Assembly: GCF_900090275.1 (NCBI RefSeq)
Contig: NZ_LT607755.1
Location: 2,666,001-2,730,000, forward strand
Direction: 5' to 3'
Source of the DNA: Micromonospora zamorensis
GTDB lineage: Bacteria; Actinomycetota; Actinomycetes; Mycobacteriales; Micromonosporaceae
Length of the DNA: 64,000 nt
The translations under genes and the position numbers were made by a program. The notes below the pieces were generated by a model. It was not told the DNA's origin. It searched no databases and saw nothing but the letters and a program-made list of their open reading frames with translations. Each line of letters begins with the position of its first letter. The stretch's first letter is position 1. Positions 38,506-46,047 of the stretch are shown piece after piece.

Positions 38506-39192
38506 ATGAAGTTTCTTCTCACGTCGTCGGGCATCTGTAACCCGAGCATCTCCGATGCGCTCGTCGACCTGCTGGGCAAGCCGATCGCCGAATCCACGGC
38601 CCTGTTCATCCCCACCGCGGTCTACCCCTTCCCCGGTGGAGCTGAGAGGGCATGGAAGGCGATCCACGGCCAGGCTTCAATCCCGCTGTCCCAGCTCGGT
38701 TGGAAATCCCTGGGGATGTTGGAGCTCACCGCGCTGCCGACCATTCGAGAGGAGAACTGGGTCCCGGCGGTCCGGGAGGCCGATGCCCTCCTCGTCTGGG
38801 GCGGCGATGTGCTGTACCTGACCTATTGGCTGCGTCAGTCGGGCCTGGCCGACCTCCTGCCGTCGTTGAGTGACACGGTCTACGTGGGGGTCAGTGCCGG
38901 GAGCATCGCGGTCACCCCGTACAACTGCGACGCCGAATTCGACAGTCAATTCGTCCCTGACGGCAGCGACATGGCGCAGGACGCCGATCGGGCGCTGGGG
39001 CTGGTGGATTTCACTCTGTACCCCCACCTCAACCATCCGGAGATGGAGGACACCGAGCTGTCCAACATCCAGAAATGGGCGTCCGGAATCCCGGTCCCGA
39101 CTTACGCCATCGACGACAACACCGCCATCAAGGTGGTCGATGGCACGGTTGAGGTCATCTCCGAAGGCGACTGGAGACTGATCAACCCCTGA
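38506..39192 (+). CDS. Peptidase E-like serine peptidase (S51)
   Basis: A 228-aa cytoplasmic protein of the peptidase S51/dipeptidase E family (glutamine amidotransferase-like fold). The nucleophile Ser is in YVGVSAGSIAVTP (GxSAGS) near residue 131; the preceding strand reads ADALLVWGGDVLYLTYWL; the His is in DFTLYPHLNHPEMED. Classical peptidase E cleaves Asp-X dipeptides; substrate here not proven. ATG 38506 has GGAGAG upstream. Stand-alone gene in the accessory region. Confidence 0.8.
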   Translation: MKFLLTSSGICNPSISDALVDLLGKPIAESTALFIPTAVYPFPGGAERAWKAIHGQASIPLSQLGWKSLGMLELTALPTIREENWVPAVREADALLVWGGDVLYLTYWLRQSGLADLLPSLSDTVYVGVSAGSIAVTPYNCDAEFDSQFVPDGSDMAQDADRALGLVDFTLYPHLNHPEMEDTELSNIQKWASGIPVPTYAIDDNTAIKVVDGTVEVISEGDWRLINP

Positions 39193-39204
39193 CCGAGACG
39201 GACA

Positions 39205-39640
39205 TCATGGCCAGTCGATCCGACCTGAGTCATCGAGTTCCGCCTCGCCTTCCTCCAGTTGCTCGGCAATGTCGTCGAGCATGTCGGCCACATCTGCCCA
39301 TGGTGGCTGCGCCAGTGCGCCAGTGCGCCAGTGTCCCGATGGAACTCCATCACGCAGCCGTTCCTGGGGCCGCCGTCCATCCACAAGCGTCGACTCTCCA
39401 ACGGTTCACCGATCGGGTAGGGCACGAAGCCGGGCGGGATGAGCCACCCTCCGTCGACCTGAAGGCCGGAATGCGCCCCGTCGGCGTACAACCACCAGGC
39501 CCGCAGGTCCGGCGGCAGCGGCCGGCCGACTGCCTCCTGCGCCGCCACGAGGTCGGCCTCAGACGCCGGCGGTCGTAGAGCCGCGCCGCCGCCGGGCAGC
39601 TACCCCATTGGATTCGGACGGTTGCGTCGAAAATACGCTT
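39205..39640 (-). pseudogene. SMI1/KNR4-family gene, frameshifted
   Basis: The minus strand encodes an SMI1/KNR4-like protein in pieces. The middle frame gives LRPPASEADLVAAQEAVGRP, LPPDLRAWWLYADGAHSG, LIPPGFVPYPIGEPL and GCVMEFHRDTGALA. After a triplicated 8-bp unit at 39309-39332 the frame is wrong; the next frame supplies a sensible end (WADVADMLDDIAEQLEEGEA, stop at 39205-39207). Removing exactly one 8-bp unit joins both parts in one frame. At the N-terminal side a TAG interrupts, and the sequence RIQWGSCPA lies in another frame, so a second indel near 39590-39605 is likely. SMI1/KNR4 proteins often act as immunity factors against polymorphic toxins. Confidence 0.7.
39309..39332. repeat. 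8-bp tandem repeat (three copies) inside the SMI1-like gene
   Basis: GCGCCAGT is repeated three times without mismatch. The repeat lies inside coding sequence and its copy number sets the reading frame. Confidence 0.9.
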
Positions 39641-39665
39641 CCGGCGCCGCTCGCCCCACCCCGAG

Positions 39666-39704
39666 TTGACGCTCTGACTTGCGTATGCCAATAATAGTTG
39701 GCAT
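39666..39704 (+). promoter_or_regulatory. Promoter and operator of the ArsR operon
   Basis: TTGACG (39666-39671), an 18-nt spacer, and AATAAT (39690-39695) give a near-consensus promoter that starts at or next to ATG 39703. A perfect dyad ATGCCAA-N6-TTGGCAT (39685-39704) covers the -10 box and the start codon, as expected for an autorepressed ArsR gene. Confidence 0.7.
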
Positions 39705-40059
39705 GAGCCAAGGTGAGGTATGGGAGCTGAGCGGTGACCGGCTGGTCGAGGTCCTCGCCACGCTGGCCAGCCCGCACCGATTGCGTGTGCTCGCGGCGTT
39801 GGCCGGCGAACGCGCCTACGTCTCACAACTCGCCCGCGACCTGGGCATCAGCCGCGCGCTGCTCCAGGTGCACCTCAAGAAGTTGGAAAAGGCGGGGCTG
39901 GTCACCGCGCATCTGGAGTTGTCCGCGGACGGCAAGGCACTCAAGTACTACGAGGCCACCCCGTTCTCACTGCACCTCACGCCCGACGTGGTGGCGGTCG
40001 CCGCCACGACCCTGAGCACCGCCGGAGACGGCGACGCCGTACCCAAAGGAAACAGTTAG
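39703..40059 (+). CDS. ArsR-like winged-helix regulator
   Basis: A 118-aa winged-helix regulator. Core: LVEVLATLASPHRLRVLAALAG, then the HTH AYVSQLARDLGISRALLQVHLKKLEKAG and the wing LELSADGKALKYYEATPF. No metal-binding CxC motif is present, so it is not a classical arsenic sensor. ATG 39703 lies within its own operator and has no ribosome binding site, so it should be leaderless. It is the first of four abutting genes and probably represses the operon. Confidence 0.8.
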   Translation: MSQGEVWELSGDRLVEVLATLASPHRLRVLAALAGERAYVSQLARDLGISRALLQVHLKKLEKAGLVTAHLELSADGKALKYYEATPFSLHLTPDVVAVAATTLSTAGDGDAVPKGNS

Positions 40060-40287
40060 ATGGACATCGCCGCCTCGGTCTTCCTCATCGTCATCGCCGC
40101 CGTGGTCATCGCGGCCATCTGGTATGCCGGCGTCCGCAAGCGGGTCGCCGTCTCCGGCGAACTGCAGCGGCAGTACGCGGAGCAGGCCGCCGAAACGCAG
40201 CGCCTGCTCGCCGACATGGGCGCGCAGCTGGCCGATCTGAACCGACGCACCGCCGAGATGCACCGCATCCTCAAGGACGCCGAATGA
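40060..40287 (+). CDS. Small single-pass membrane protein with coiled coil
   Basis: A 75-aa protein: one N-terminal membrane helix (residues 5-25, VFLIVIAAVVIAAIWYAGV) and a cytoplasmic coiled coil (QRQYAEQAAETQRLLADMGA to the end). It begins at the base following the ArsR stop, and its own stop overlaps the next start (ATGA). Possibly an organiser of a membrane complex with the two downstream membrane proteins; that is inference from coupling. Confidence 0.65.
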   Translation: MDIAASVFLIVIAAVVIAAIWYAGVRKRVAVSGELQRQYAEQAAETQRLLADMGAQLADLNRRTAEMHRILKDAE

Positions 40288-40874
40288 CAGCCCTCGGCCT
40301 CAGCCCGCCGGTCACGCTGGTCAACGTCCCCAACGCCATCACCGCCGTCCGGACCGCCATCTCGGTGGCGCTCGCCGTGGCGGCGTTGACCCACCGCAGC
40401 GTCCACCTGCTCGTCGCCGCATACCTGATCTACTGGATCGGTGACATCCTGGACGGCGCCGCCGCCCGGGCCTTGGGGCAGGAGACGCGCACCGGCGCGG
40501 TCTTCGACATCGTCGCCGACCGTGCCTGCACGTCGGCCTGTGCCGCCGCGCTGGTCGTGCTGCGGCCCGCCACCGCCCTGCCGGTCGCGGTGTTTCTCGT
40601 CCAGTTCATGGTCATCGACCAGCTGCTGAGCCTGATGTTCCTGCGCTGGCCGCTGCTGAGTCCGAACTACTTCGCCAGCGTCGATCGCCGCATCTACCTG
40701 TGGAACTGGTCGCCGCCTGCGAAGGCGTTGAACACCGCCGCGGTGGTGATCCTGGCGATCGTCGCCCCGACGGCCGTGGCCGTCACGTTCGCCCTCGCGA
40801 TCGCCGCGGTGAAGGTCGTCTCGTTGGTCTGCGCCGCCAAGTTGCCGGCGGGCCTGCCGCACACCCGGCCATGA
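40284..40874 (+). CDS. CDP-alcohol phosphatidyltransferase-family protein
   Basis: A 196-aa membrane protein with the complete CDP-alcohol phosphotransferase motif DG-x2-AR-x8-G-x3-D-x3-D at about residues 56-78 (ILDGAAARALGQETRTGAVF then DIVAD). About six membrane helices. Such enzymes move a phosphatidyl group from a CDP-lipid to an alcohol such as glycerol phosphate, inositol phosphate or another head group; the acceptor is not evident. Overlaps its neighbours by 4 nt on each side. Confidence 0.82.
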   Translation: MTALGLSPPVTLVNVPNAITAVRTAISVALAVAALTHRSVHLLVAAYLIYWIGDILDGAAARALGQETRTGAVFDIVADRACTSACAAALVVLRPATALPVAVFLVQFMVIDQLLSLMFLRWPLLSPNYFASVDRRIYLWNWSPPAKALNTAAVVILAIVAPTAVAVTFALAIAAVKVVSLVCAAKLPAGLPHTRP

Positions 40875-41371
40875 TCGCCGTCCTGGCGGCTGCGGCCGTC
40901 GGGGTCCTGTCGGCCTTCCTGCCGTTCACACCGGCCGAGCCGTACCTGATCGCGGCCGTGGCGACGACCGGCGCGCCGTCGGTGGCGCTGGGTGTAGCTG
41001 CCGCGGCCGGTCAGACTGCCGGCAAGGTCCTGATCTTCCTCGCCGCGCGCGGCGCGATCCACTCGTCCTGGCTGCAAGGCCGGCTCAGCAGGCGCACACC
41101 CGCCGTGCGGGAGCCGGCGGGGCGGCTGGCGACGATGCTCGCCCGTCCGAAGGCGGCCGGGGCGCGACTCGTCGAGGTGATGGAACGCCCTCGCCAGGCC
41201 ACCGGGATGCTGCTGGTCAGCGCCATCACCGGGTTCCCGCCGTTGCTGGCCGCCAGCGTCTACCTGGGCCGTACACCCATGCGTTCCACGGCCTTCGCGG
41301 TGACCTGCCTGCTGGGCCGGACGATCCGCTTCGTGACGATCGCGCTGGCTCCGCACTTCGCTGGCTACTGA
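40871..41371 (+). CDS. VTT/DedA-like membrane protein
   Basis: A 166-aa membrane protein resembling the VTT (SNARE-associated, DedA-like) domain: AFLPFTPAEPYLIAAVATTG with the re-entrant proline region, AAAAGQTAGKVLIFLAARGA, and SAITGFPPLLAASVYLGRTPM near the C-terminal half. DedA/VTT proteins act as lipid scramblases or flippases, e.g. for undecaprenyl phosphate or phospholipids. Start overlaps the CDP-alcohol transferase stop (ATGA). Together they suggest synthesis and translocation of a lipid under ArsR control. Confidence 0.65.
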   Translation: MIAVLAAAAVGVLSAFLPFTPAEPYLIAAVATTGAPSVALGVAAAAGQTAGKVLIFLAARGAIHSSWLQGRLSRRTPAVREPAGRLATMLARPKAAGARLVEVMERPRQATGMLLVSAITGFPPLLAASVYLGRTPMRSTAFAVTCLLGRTIRFVTIALAPHFAGY

Positions 41372-41470
41372 GCAGACCGTCGGAGCCGAGGCCTCACCAA
41401 TTCAGGTCCGGTGTGGATCAAGGTGACTGCTAGACTCCACTGCCGCCCGACCCCGTATCCTCCGGGCAGG

Positions 41471-41872
41471 ATGGAGCCTCTGGTGGGAAGAGCCTGGCGA
41501 CTCGCCGCCGCCCTGTCGCTCATCGTGGTCGTGCCGGCGACCGCAGGGTGTTCCCGGTACCTCGGATGCGCGCCCGGTCCACCCTCGGACATCACCGTGT
41601 CGGACCTGGCAGGTGTCTACACCAGTTCTGGCGGCGCGAAGATCGAGCTACGCGAAGACGGTCACTATGGCGCCAGCAACGTGCCGCCCGATCTCGTGGA
41701 ACGCACCGCAGAAGGCACCTGGACCCTCGATGTCGCCTCGGATACCAGCGAGGATCTGAGGCTCGGGGATACCCAACTGTGGATTTCAGGCGATCGCGCT
41801 GAGCCCTGGCTGTACCGGTTCGAAGGCGATCCCGACAGTTGCGACCTCGTTGAGTTCCGCAGGAACCGCTGA
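41471..41872 (+). CDS. Putative lipoprotein
   Basis: A 133-aa protein with a type II signal peptide: RAWRLAAALSLIVVVPATAG followed by Cys27 (lipobox ATAGC). The mature part is a small beta-rich domain (DLAGVYTSSGGAKIELREDG, AEGTWTLDVASDTSEDLRLG, PWLYRFEGDPDSCDLVEF) like lipocalin- or META-type surface domains. Function unknown. ATG 41471 has a weak GGGCAGG; a TATCCT box lies 9 nt before that start codon. The frame is open further upstream but that part lacks coding character. Confidence 0.65.
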   Translation: MEPLVGRAWRLAAALSLIVVVPATAGCSRYLGCAPGPPSDITVSDLAGVYTSSGGAKIELREDGHYGASNVPPDLVERTAEGTWTLDVASDTSEDLRLGDTQLWISGDRAEPWLYRFEGDPDSCDLVEFRRNR

Positions 41873-42390
41873 CGCTTCACCACCCGCATCCTCCTGCTTG
41901 CCTGCAGGACAACAACGAGCGCGGCGGCGAGGGGCATCACACCGGCGAGAGAAGTTCCTGCACCACCGGGTTCCCCCGATGGTGGGGACCTCTTCGACAA
42001 GCCGTTGGTAGACGACTCCCGGAACTAAGCCAGCGCGACAAGCAGCTGCTCGTGTCGGCCTCCGTGCGGTTCTTCAGAACCGACGACTCGATCGAGACAA
42101 CTGGGCCGAGCCGCTAATGCGCCCGCACAATCGCCAGGAACTACTTGGGTTGTCGACGACAGCACCGTCGTCGTGGCCGTCACGACGGCGAACACCGAGG
42201 GACGTGCCGCTGTCCACGGCCGGACTCTAACGTGCGGACCTGGCCCTGCCGGCCGTGGCCGTCGACCCGGGCCCTGGCCCGACAGGGGGCCAGCCACTGA
42301 CTGACGAAACCTGTGTCGAGAACGGCCGGGCGGCTCCGTCCCGGGGGAGGATGCGGCCACAGGGGCCGTACCGGACCAGGGAGATCCAGC
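41873..42390. other. Gene-poor stretch between lipoprotein and VOC gene
   Basis: 518 bp with no supported gene. A short plus-strand stretch near 42145-42230 looks coding (VVDDSTVVVAVTTANTEG) but has neither a start nor a homologue I recognise. Confidence 0.4.
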
Positions 42391-42820
42391 ATGGCGATCC
42401 AGCGGATGGACAACGTCCTCATCGTTGTCGAGGACCTCGACGCTGTCATTGCGTTCTTCGTCGAACTGGGCATGGAGCTGGAGGGCAGAGGGACGGTGGG
42501 TGGAGCGTGTCATCGGGGTCGACGACGTCCGACAGGAGGTCGCGATGCTGCGCACCCCGGACGGCCAGGGCAAGGTCGAGCTGGCGATGTTCCACACGCC
42601 GAAGGCGATCAGCCCCGAGCCCAGGGACGCGCCGGCGAATACGCTCGGTCTTCGTCGCATCATGTTCGCCGTCGACGACATCGAGGACGTCGTCGCCCGC
42701 CTACGTGCCCGTGGCGCGGACCTCGTGGGCGAGCTGGAGCGGTACGAGGACATCTTTCGGCTCTGCTACGTCCGCGGTCCCGAGGGCATCATCGTCGGGC
42801 TGGCCGAGCAGCTCAGGTGA
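42391..42820 (+). pseudogene. VOC-family (glyoxalase-like) gene, frameshifted
   Basis: Starts well: AGGGAG ribosome binding site, then ATG 42391 and MAIQRMDNVLIVVEDLDAVI, AFFVELGMELEGRG. The next frame then carries WVERVIGVDDVRQEVAMLRTP, ELAMFHTPKAISPEP, IMFAVDDIEDVVARLRARGA and LCYVRGPEGIIVGLAEQL with the stop at 42818-42820. The two parts together equal a normal 140-aa VOC protein with both beta-alpha-beta repeats and metal ligand positions. The shift lies near 42480-42500. Either a real lesion or a sequence error. Confidence 0.75.
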
Positions 42821-42844
42821 GGGCCCGGCGGGTGTTCGTGAGCG

Positions 42845-43339
42845 TCAGGCCTGGATCTCGGCGACCATCGTGTCCGCGTTCTCGAACGACTCGACAGTGC
42901 GGAACCCTTCAGCCACGTACAGCTGTCTGGCGACGTTCGCCCTTTCCACGCTCAACGAGACGGTGCGAACGCCGCGCTCGCGCGCGGCGTTCAGGACGGC
43001 GCGCAGGAGGGCCCGACCCACCCCCTGGCCCCGCCACGACTCCACCACACCGATGGTCAGTTCCGGCACGTCGTCGCTCACGTACCCGTAACCCGGGTCG
43101 GCGGCGGTCAGGTACCGGAACCAGGCTGCGCCGATCGGCCGATCCGCCGGCTCTGTCGCGACCATCCCGAAGTCGTCGGGCCGCATCCAACCGGTGACGT
43201 AGTGCGCCAGCGCCGGGTCAGCCAGGATCTGCTCGCGGGGCCAGTTGCGCTCCGGCAACCAGTTCACTGCCGCCGTGAGCATGTCGATCAGGAACGCGCG
43301 ATCTGCCGAGCTGGCCGCGCGGACACCGAAGTCCTTCAC
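42845..43339 (-). CDS. GNAT acetyltransferase
   Basis: A 164-aa GNAT N-acetyltransferase. The acetyl-CoA loop is VESWRGQGVGRALLRAV (Q/RxxGxG/A type), preceded by the strand ELTIGV and followed by RTVSLSVERANVARQLYVAEGF. The acceptor is unknown. The start is GTG 43339, which has AGGG at a suitable distance; TTG 43345 is less likely. It converges on the VOC pseudogene with a 24-bp gap and follows a palindromic repeat. Confidence 0.8.
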   Translation of the reverse strand: MKDFGVRAASSADRAFLIDMLTAAVNWLPERNWPREQILADPALAHYVTGWMRPDDFGMVATEPADRPIGAAWFRYLTAADPGYGYVSDDVPELTIGVVESWRGQGVGRALLRAVLNAARERGVRTVSLSVERANVARQLYVAEGFRTVESFENADTMVAEIQA

Positions 43340-43370
43340 CGCCAAACCCTGCCACAGAACCAGGCACTCT

Positions 43371-43445
43371 GTCGATCATGGAGTTGTGGTGGGTGACAAA
43401 GGTAAAGGTTTGCCGTGTTCCGGGCACCACAACTCCATGATCGAC
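43371..43445. repeat. Palindromic interspersed element (REP/MITE-like), type B
   Basis: Perfect 21-nt inverted repeats (43371-43391 and 43425-43445, starting GTCGATCATGGAG) flank a 33-nt centre. It lies between the SDR stop and the GNAT start. Its sequence differs from the type A element at 29806. The same ATGGAGTTGTGGTG core is, as I recall, frequent in Micromonospora intergenic DNA. Confidence 0.75.
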
Positions 43446-43460
43446 GTGATCGAGTCCGGC

Positions 43461-44180
43461 TCAGGCGATCAGGGTGCCGCCGTCGACGGTCACCACCGTG
43501 CCGGTGGCATAGGTCGCCCGCAGCAGGTAGACGAAGGCCTCGGCAACCTCCTCCGGCTCGCCCACCCGACCGAGCGGCAGTGACCCGCTGAGCTGGGCGT
43601 ACATCTGCTCTCGGGTTTCCTCCGGAAGCGGGTCCCAGAGCGGCGAGCGGATCACGCCTGCGGAGACGGCGTTGACCCGGATCGGGGCGAGTTCGACGGC
43701 GAGCGCGCGGACCAGCGCGTCGATCGCCCCGGTGATGCTGGCCGCCACCGACCAGCTGGCGCTCGGCCGGTGGTTGGCGGTGCCGGTGGTGAGGGTGATC
43801 GACCCACCTGGGCGCAGGTACGGCAGTGCCGCGTTGACCGCCGACAGGGAGCCGAAGTAGCGCAGGTCGAAGGCGGTACGGGCGGCGGCGAGGTCGAGGG
43901 CGTCGACGGACATCAGCGCGAGCGGCTCACCGGCGGTGTAGACGAGGTGGTCGAACGGCCCGAGGCCCTGGAACAGCCGGGCCACGTCGCCGGGGTCGGT
44001 GAGGTTGGCGACGTACCCCTGGGTGCCGGTCGGCAGGGTCGCCAGGGCGCGGTCGACGCTGAGCCGGTTGCGGGAGGCGACCACGACCTGGGCGCCCTCG
44101 CGGGCGGCCCGGGTGGCGGTGGCGAGCCCGATTCCCGAGGTTCCGCCGAGTACGACGACACGCTGGTCGCTGAGGTTCAT
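43461..44180 (-). CDS. SDR-family protein lacking the YxxxK catalytic pair
   Basis: A 239-aa Rossmann-fold short-chain dehydrogenase-like protein. Cofactor loop GGTSGIG (residues 12-18), NLTDPGDVARLF, and the C-terminal TGTVVTVDGGTLIA are normal. In the catalytic segment, however, ASWSVAASITGAIDAL has Val and Ile where Tyr and Lys are expected; the Ser equivalent is uncertain (TLTTGTANHRPSA). The family subset with WSVAA-type sequences seems to occur beside LysR genes in actinomycetes. It may be a non-catalytic NAD(P) sensor or use another mechanism. Divergent from the LysR gene at 44339. Confidence 0.8.
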   Translation of the reverse strand: MNLSDQRVVVLGGTSGIGLATATRAAREGAQVVVASRNRLSVDRALATLPTGTQGYVANLTDPGDVARLFQGLGPFDHLVYTAGEPLALMSVDALDLAAARTAFDLRYFGSLSAVNAALPYLRPGGSITLTTGTANHRPSASWSVAASITGAIDALVRALAVELAPIRVNAVSAGVIRSPLWDPLPEETREQMYAQLSGSLPLGRVGEPEEVAEAFVYLLRATYATGTVVTVDGGTLIA

Positions 44181-44269
44181 GATCGTGTCCTTCCGGGGTT
44201 CGTGGTGAAGACGGTTCCCACCATGCGTCGACCCCGACGCCCGCGTCCAAGACCTCTTTCACCTGCTGT

Positions 44270-44301
44270 GATACCCGATGAGCATGAAGCCGGTGGGTAT
44301 C
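44270..44301. promoter_or_regulatory. Candidate LysR operator between SDR and LysR genes
   Basis: GATACCC (44270-44276) and GGGTATC (44295-44301) form a perfect 7-bp inverted repeat in the divergent promoter region, about 38 nt from the LysR start. Confidence 0.4.
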
Positions 44302-44338
44302 GTGGAACGATCAGCAACCCGAACCGGACGGGGACCGG

Positions 44339-45205
44339 ATGGACGTGGATCTGCGCAAGCTGCGCTACTTCGTGGCGGTCGCCGAGGAGCTGCACTTCGG
44401 TCGGGCAGCCGCGCGGCTGCACATCGCCCAGCCGGTCCTGTCACGCCAGATCCGGGCCTTCGAGCACGAACTCCGCGCGGAGCTCTTCGTCCGTGATCGT
44501 CGCTCCACCGTGCTGACCGAGGCCGGCCGCCAACTCCTGACCGACGCTCGTCCGCTGCTCGCCTCCGCCGAGGCACTGCACCGGCGGGTGCAACGTGCCG
44601 CGCACGGCAGACCGACGTTCACCATCGCGTTCATGCCCGGCATCATCGTCACCGCCGAGGCTCGCGCGATCGCCGATCGGCACCCCGACCTGTCCGTCGG
44701 TGTCGTCCGTACCTCCTGGAACGACCAGGCCGAGGTGGTACGCGAGGGGCGCGCCGACGTCAGCTACGTGCGGCTTCCGATCGACCAGCGCGGCCTGAGC
44801 CTGCGCCCCCTGTTCACCGAACCCCGTGTCGTGATCCTGCCCCAGGAGCACCGCCTGGCCGGGAAGGAATCGGTCGACCTGGCCGAGCTCGTCGAGGAGC
44901 GGCTGCTCCAGGACCCGGACGCGGTGCCCGAGTGGCGGGACCTGCCGAACCGTCCGACGGATCCCGACCCCCGCCCCCGACCCGAGCTGAACTCCGTCGA
45001 GGAGAAGCTGGAACACGTCGCCGCCTACGCCGGGGTGGTGATCCTGCCGCTGTCGACCGCGACGTTCTACACCAGGCCGGACGTCGTCCATGTGTCCGTC
45101 GGCGACCTCGGGCACAACCAGGTGTGCCTGGCCTGGGCCGAGGACGACCGGTCGCCGCTGGTGCGGGAGTTCGTCGAGATCGCCGCGCGGCAGGCGCAGG
45201 CGTGA
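44339..45205 (+). CDS. LysR-family transcriptional regulator
   Basis: A 288-aa LysR regulator. DNA-binding domain: MDVDLRKLRYFVAVAEELHF, RAAARLHIAQPVLSRQIRAF, RRSTVLTEAGRQLL. The effector domain (about 90-285) includes FMPGIIVTAEARAIADRHPD and a hinge near residue 160. The divergent SDR gene is the obvious target. ATG 44339 lacks a good ribosome binding site. Its last codons overlap no other gene. Confidence 0.88.
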   Translation: MDVDLRKLRYFVAVAEELHFGRAAARLHIAQPVLSRQIRAFEHELRAELFVRDRRSTVLTEAGRQLLTDARPLLASAEALHRRVQRAAHGRPTFTIAFMPGIIVTAEARAIADRHPDLSVGVVRTSWNDQAEVVREGRADVSYVRLPIDQRGLSLRPLFTEPRVVILPQEHRLAGKESVDLAELVEERLLQDPDAVPEWRDLPNRPTDPDPRPRPELNSVEEKLEHVAAYAGVVILPLSTATFYTRPDVVHVSVGDLGHNQVCLAWAEDDRSPLVREFVEIAARQAQA

Positions 45206-45357
45206 GCGACGGCGTCCGGGTCGGGTCGTGGTACCAACTGATGAGGCCGTTCTCGTTCCCCGCGTCGATGGCACGGCCGACATTCGGGGCCAGGGTGGAT
45301 GCAGCGTCGCCGCACGGTCGGCGGGGGTCCTGGCAGCACTGTCGAAAGAGGTCGTCC

Positions 45358-45561
45358 GTGAGCGGGGAAGAGCAACCGAACGGCAAGTGGGCACCCTGGT
45401 GGATCTACGTCCCCGTCATCCTCTGCAGCAACTACGTGAAGCAGTACCTGGTTCAGGACCTGCCCGTGGCGGTCAACGCCGTGATCACCCTCGTGCTGGT
45501 CGGGACGCTCTTCCTGATCATCACCGTGGTGTATCGCAGCATGAGACGCGTCGATCGGTAG
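45358..45561 (+). CDS. Small membrane protein
   Basis: A 67-aa protein with one or two hydrophobic segments (APWWIYVPVILCSNYVKQYL, then AVNAVITLVLVGTLFLIITV) and a basic C-terminus (YRSMRRVDR). No family recognised. GTG 45358 follows AAAGAGG, a good ribosome binding site, so I reject the longer frame beginning at 45202. It sits between the LysR gene and a GNAT gene on the same strand. Confidence 0.6.
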   Translation: MSGEEQPNGKWAPWWIYVPVILCSNYVKQYLVQDLPVAVNAVITLVLVGTLFLIITVVYRSMRRVDR

Positions 45562-45594
45562 CGACGTGGGAGCGGCCGCGGTGGCGGCTCTGGT

Positions 45595-45600
45595 TACGCT
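45595..45600 (+). promoter_or_regulatory. -10 box of the GNAT gene
   Basis: TACGCT, 6 nt before ATG 45607. Confidence 0.5.
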
Positions 45601-45606
45601 CACTGC

Positions 45607-46047
45607 ATGTTCCGTGCGGCTCGGCCTGACGACCTGGCGCAGATCATCCGCCTCTACCGACAGCTGAACCCGGACGATCCGGTGCTGGACGATGACTCCG
45701 GCGCGGCGGTCTTCCGGCAGATCCTCGGCTCACCGGGGCTGCACCTCTTCGTCCTCGAACTGGACGGGGCCGTCGTCGCCTCGACGTACCTCAACGTGAT
45801 CCCCAACCTGAGCCGGTCGGCGTCCCCGTACGCCGTCATCGAGAACGTCGTCGTGGAGGAATCACGGCGAGGCACCGGTCTGGGGCGGCAGATCATGGCC
45901 GACACGCTCCAGGCTGCATGGGACGCGGGCTGCTACAAGGCGATGCTGATGACGGGTTCGCGCAACCCCGCGACGCACGGCTTCTACCGCGCCTGCGGGT
46001 TCTCGCCCGACGTCAAGACCGCCTATCTCGCCCGACCACCGGCCTAG
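45607..46047 (+). CDS. GNAT acetyltransferase
   Basis: A 146-aa GNAT enzyme. AIENVVVEE-type strand (VIENVVVEESRRGTGLGRQI) with the RxGxGxG/R acetyl-CoA loop, then CYKAMLMTGSRNPATHGFYR and the final strand CGFSPDVKTAYLAR. Substrate unknown. No ribosome binding site; leaderless promoter just upstream. Its stop TAG shares the palindrome CTAG with the stop of the convergent epimerase gene, so the two coding regions overlap by 4 nt. Confidence 0.82.
   Translation: MFRAARPDDLAQIIRLYRQLNPDDPVLDDDSGAAVFRQILGSPGLHLFVLELDGAVVASTYLNVIPNLSRSASPYAVIENVVVEESRRGTGLGRQIMADTLQAAWDAGCYKAMLMTGSRNPATHGFYRACGFSPDVKTAYLARPPA

Noticed and set aside
39703..40059. Arsenic or metal resistance regulator
   Set aside because: The protein lacks the ELCVCDL-type metal site and no arsenic or metal transporter is linked.
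45202..45561. Longer 119-aa version of the small membrane protein starting at the LysR stop
   Set aside because: The N-terminal part has no coding character, while GTG 45358 has a clear AAAGAGG site.
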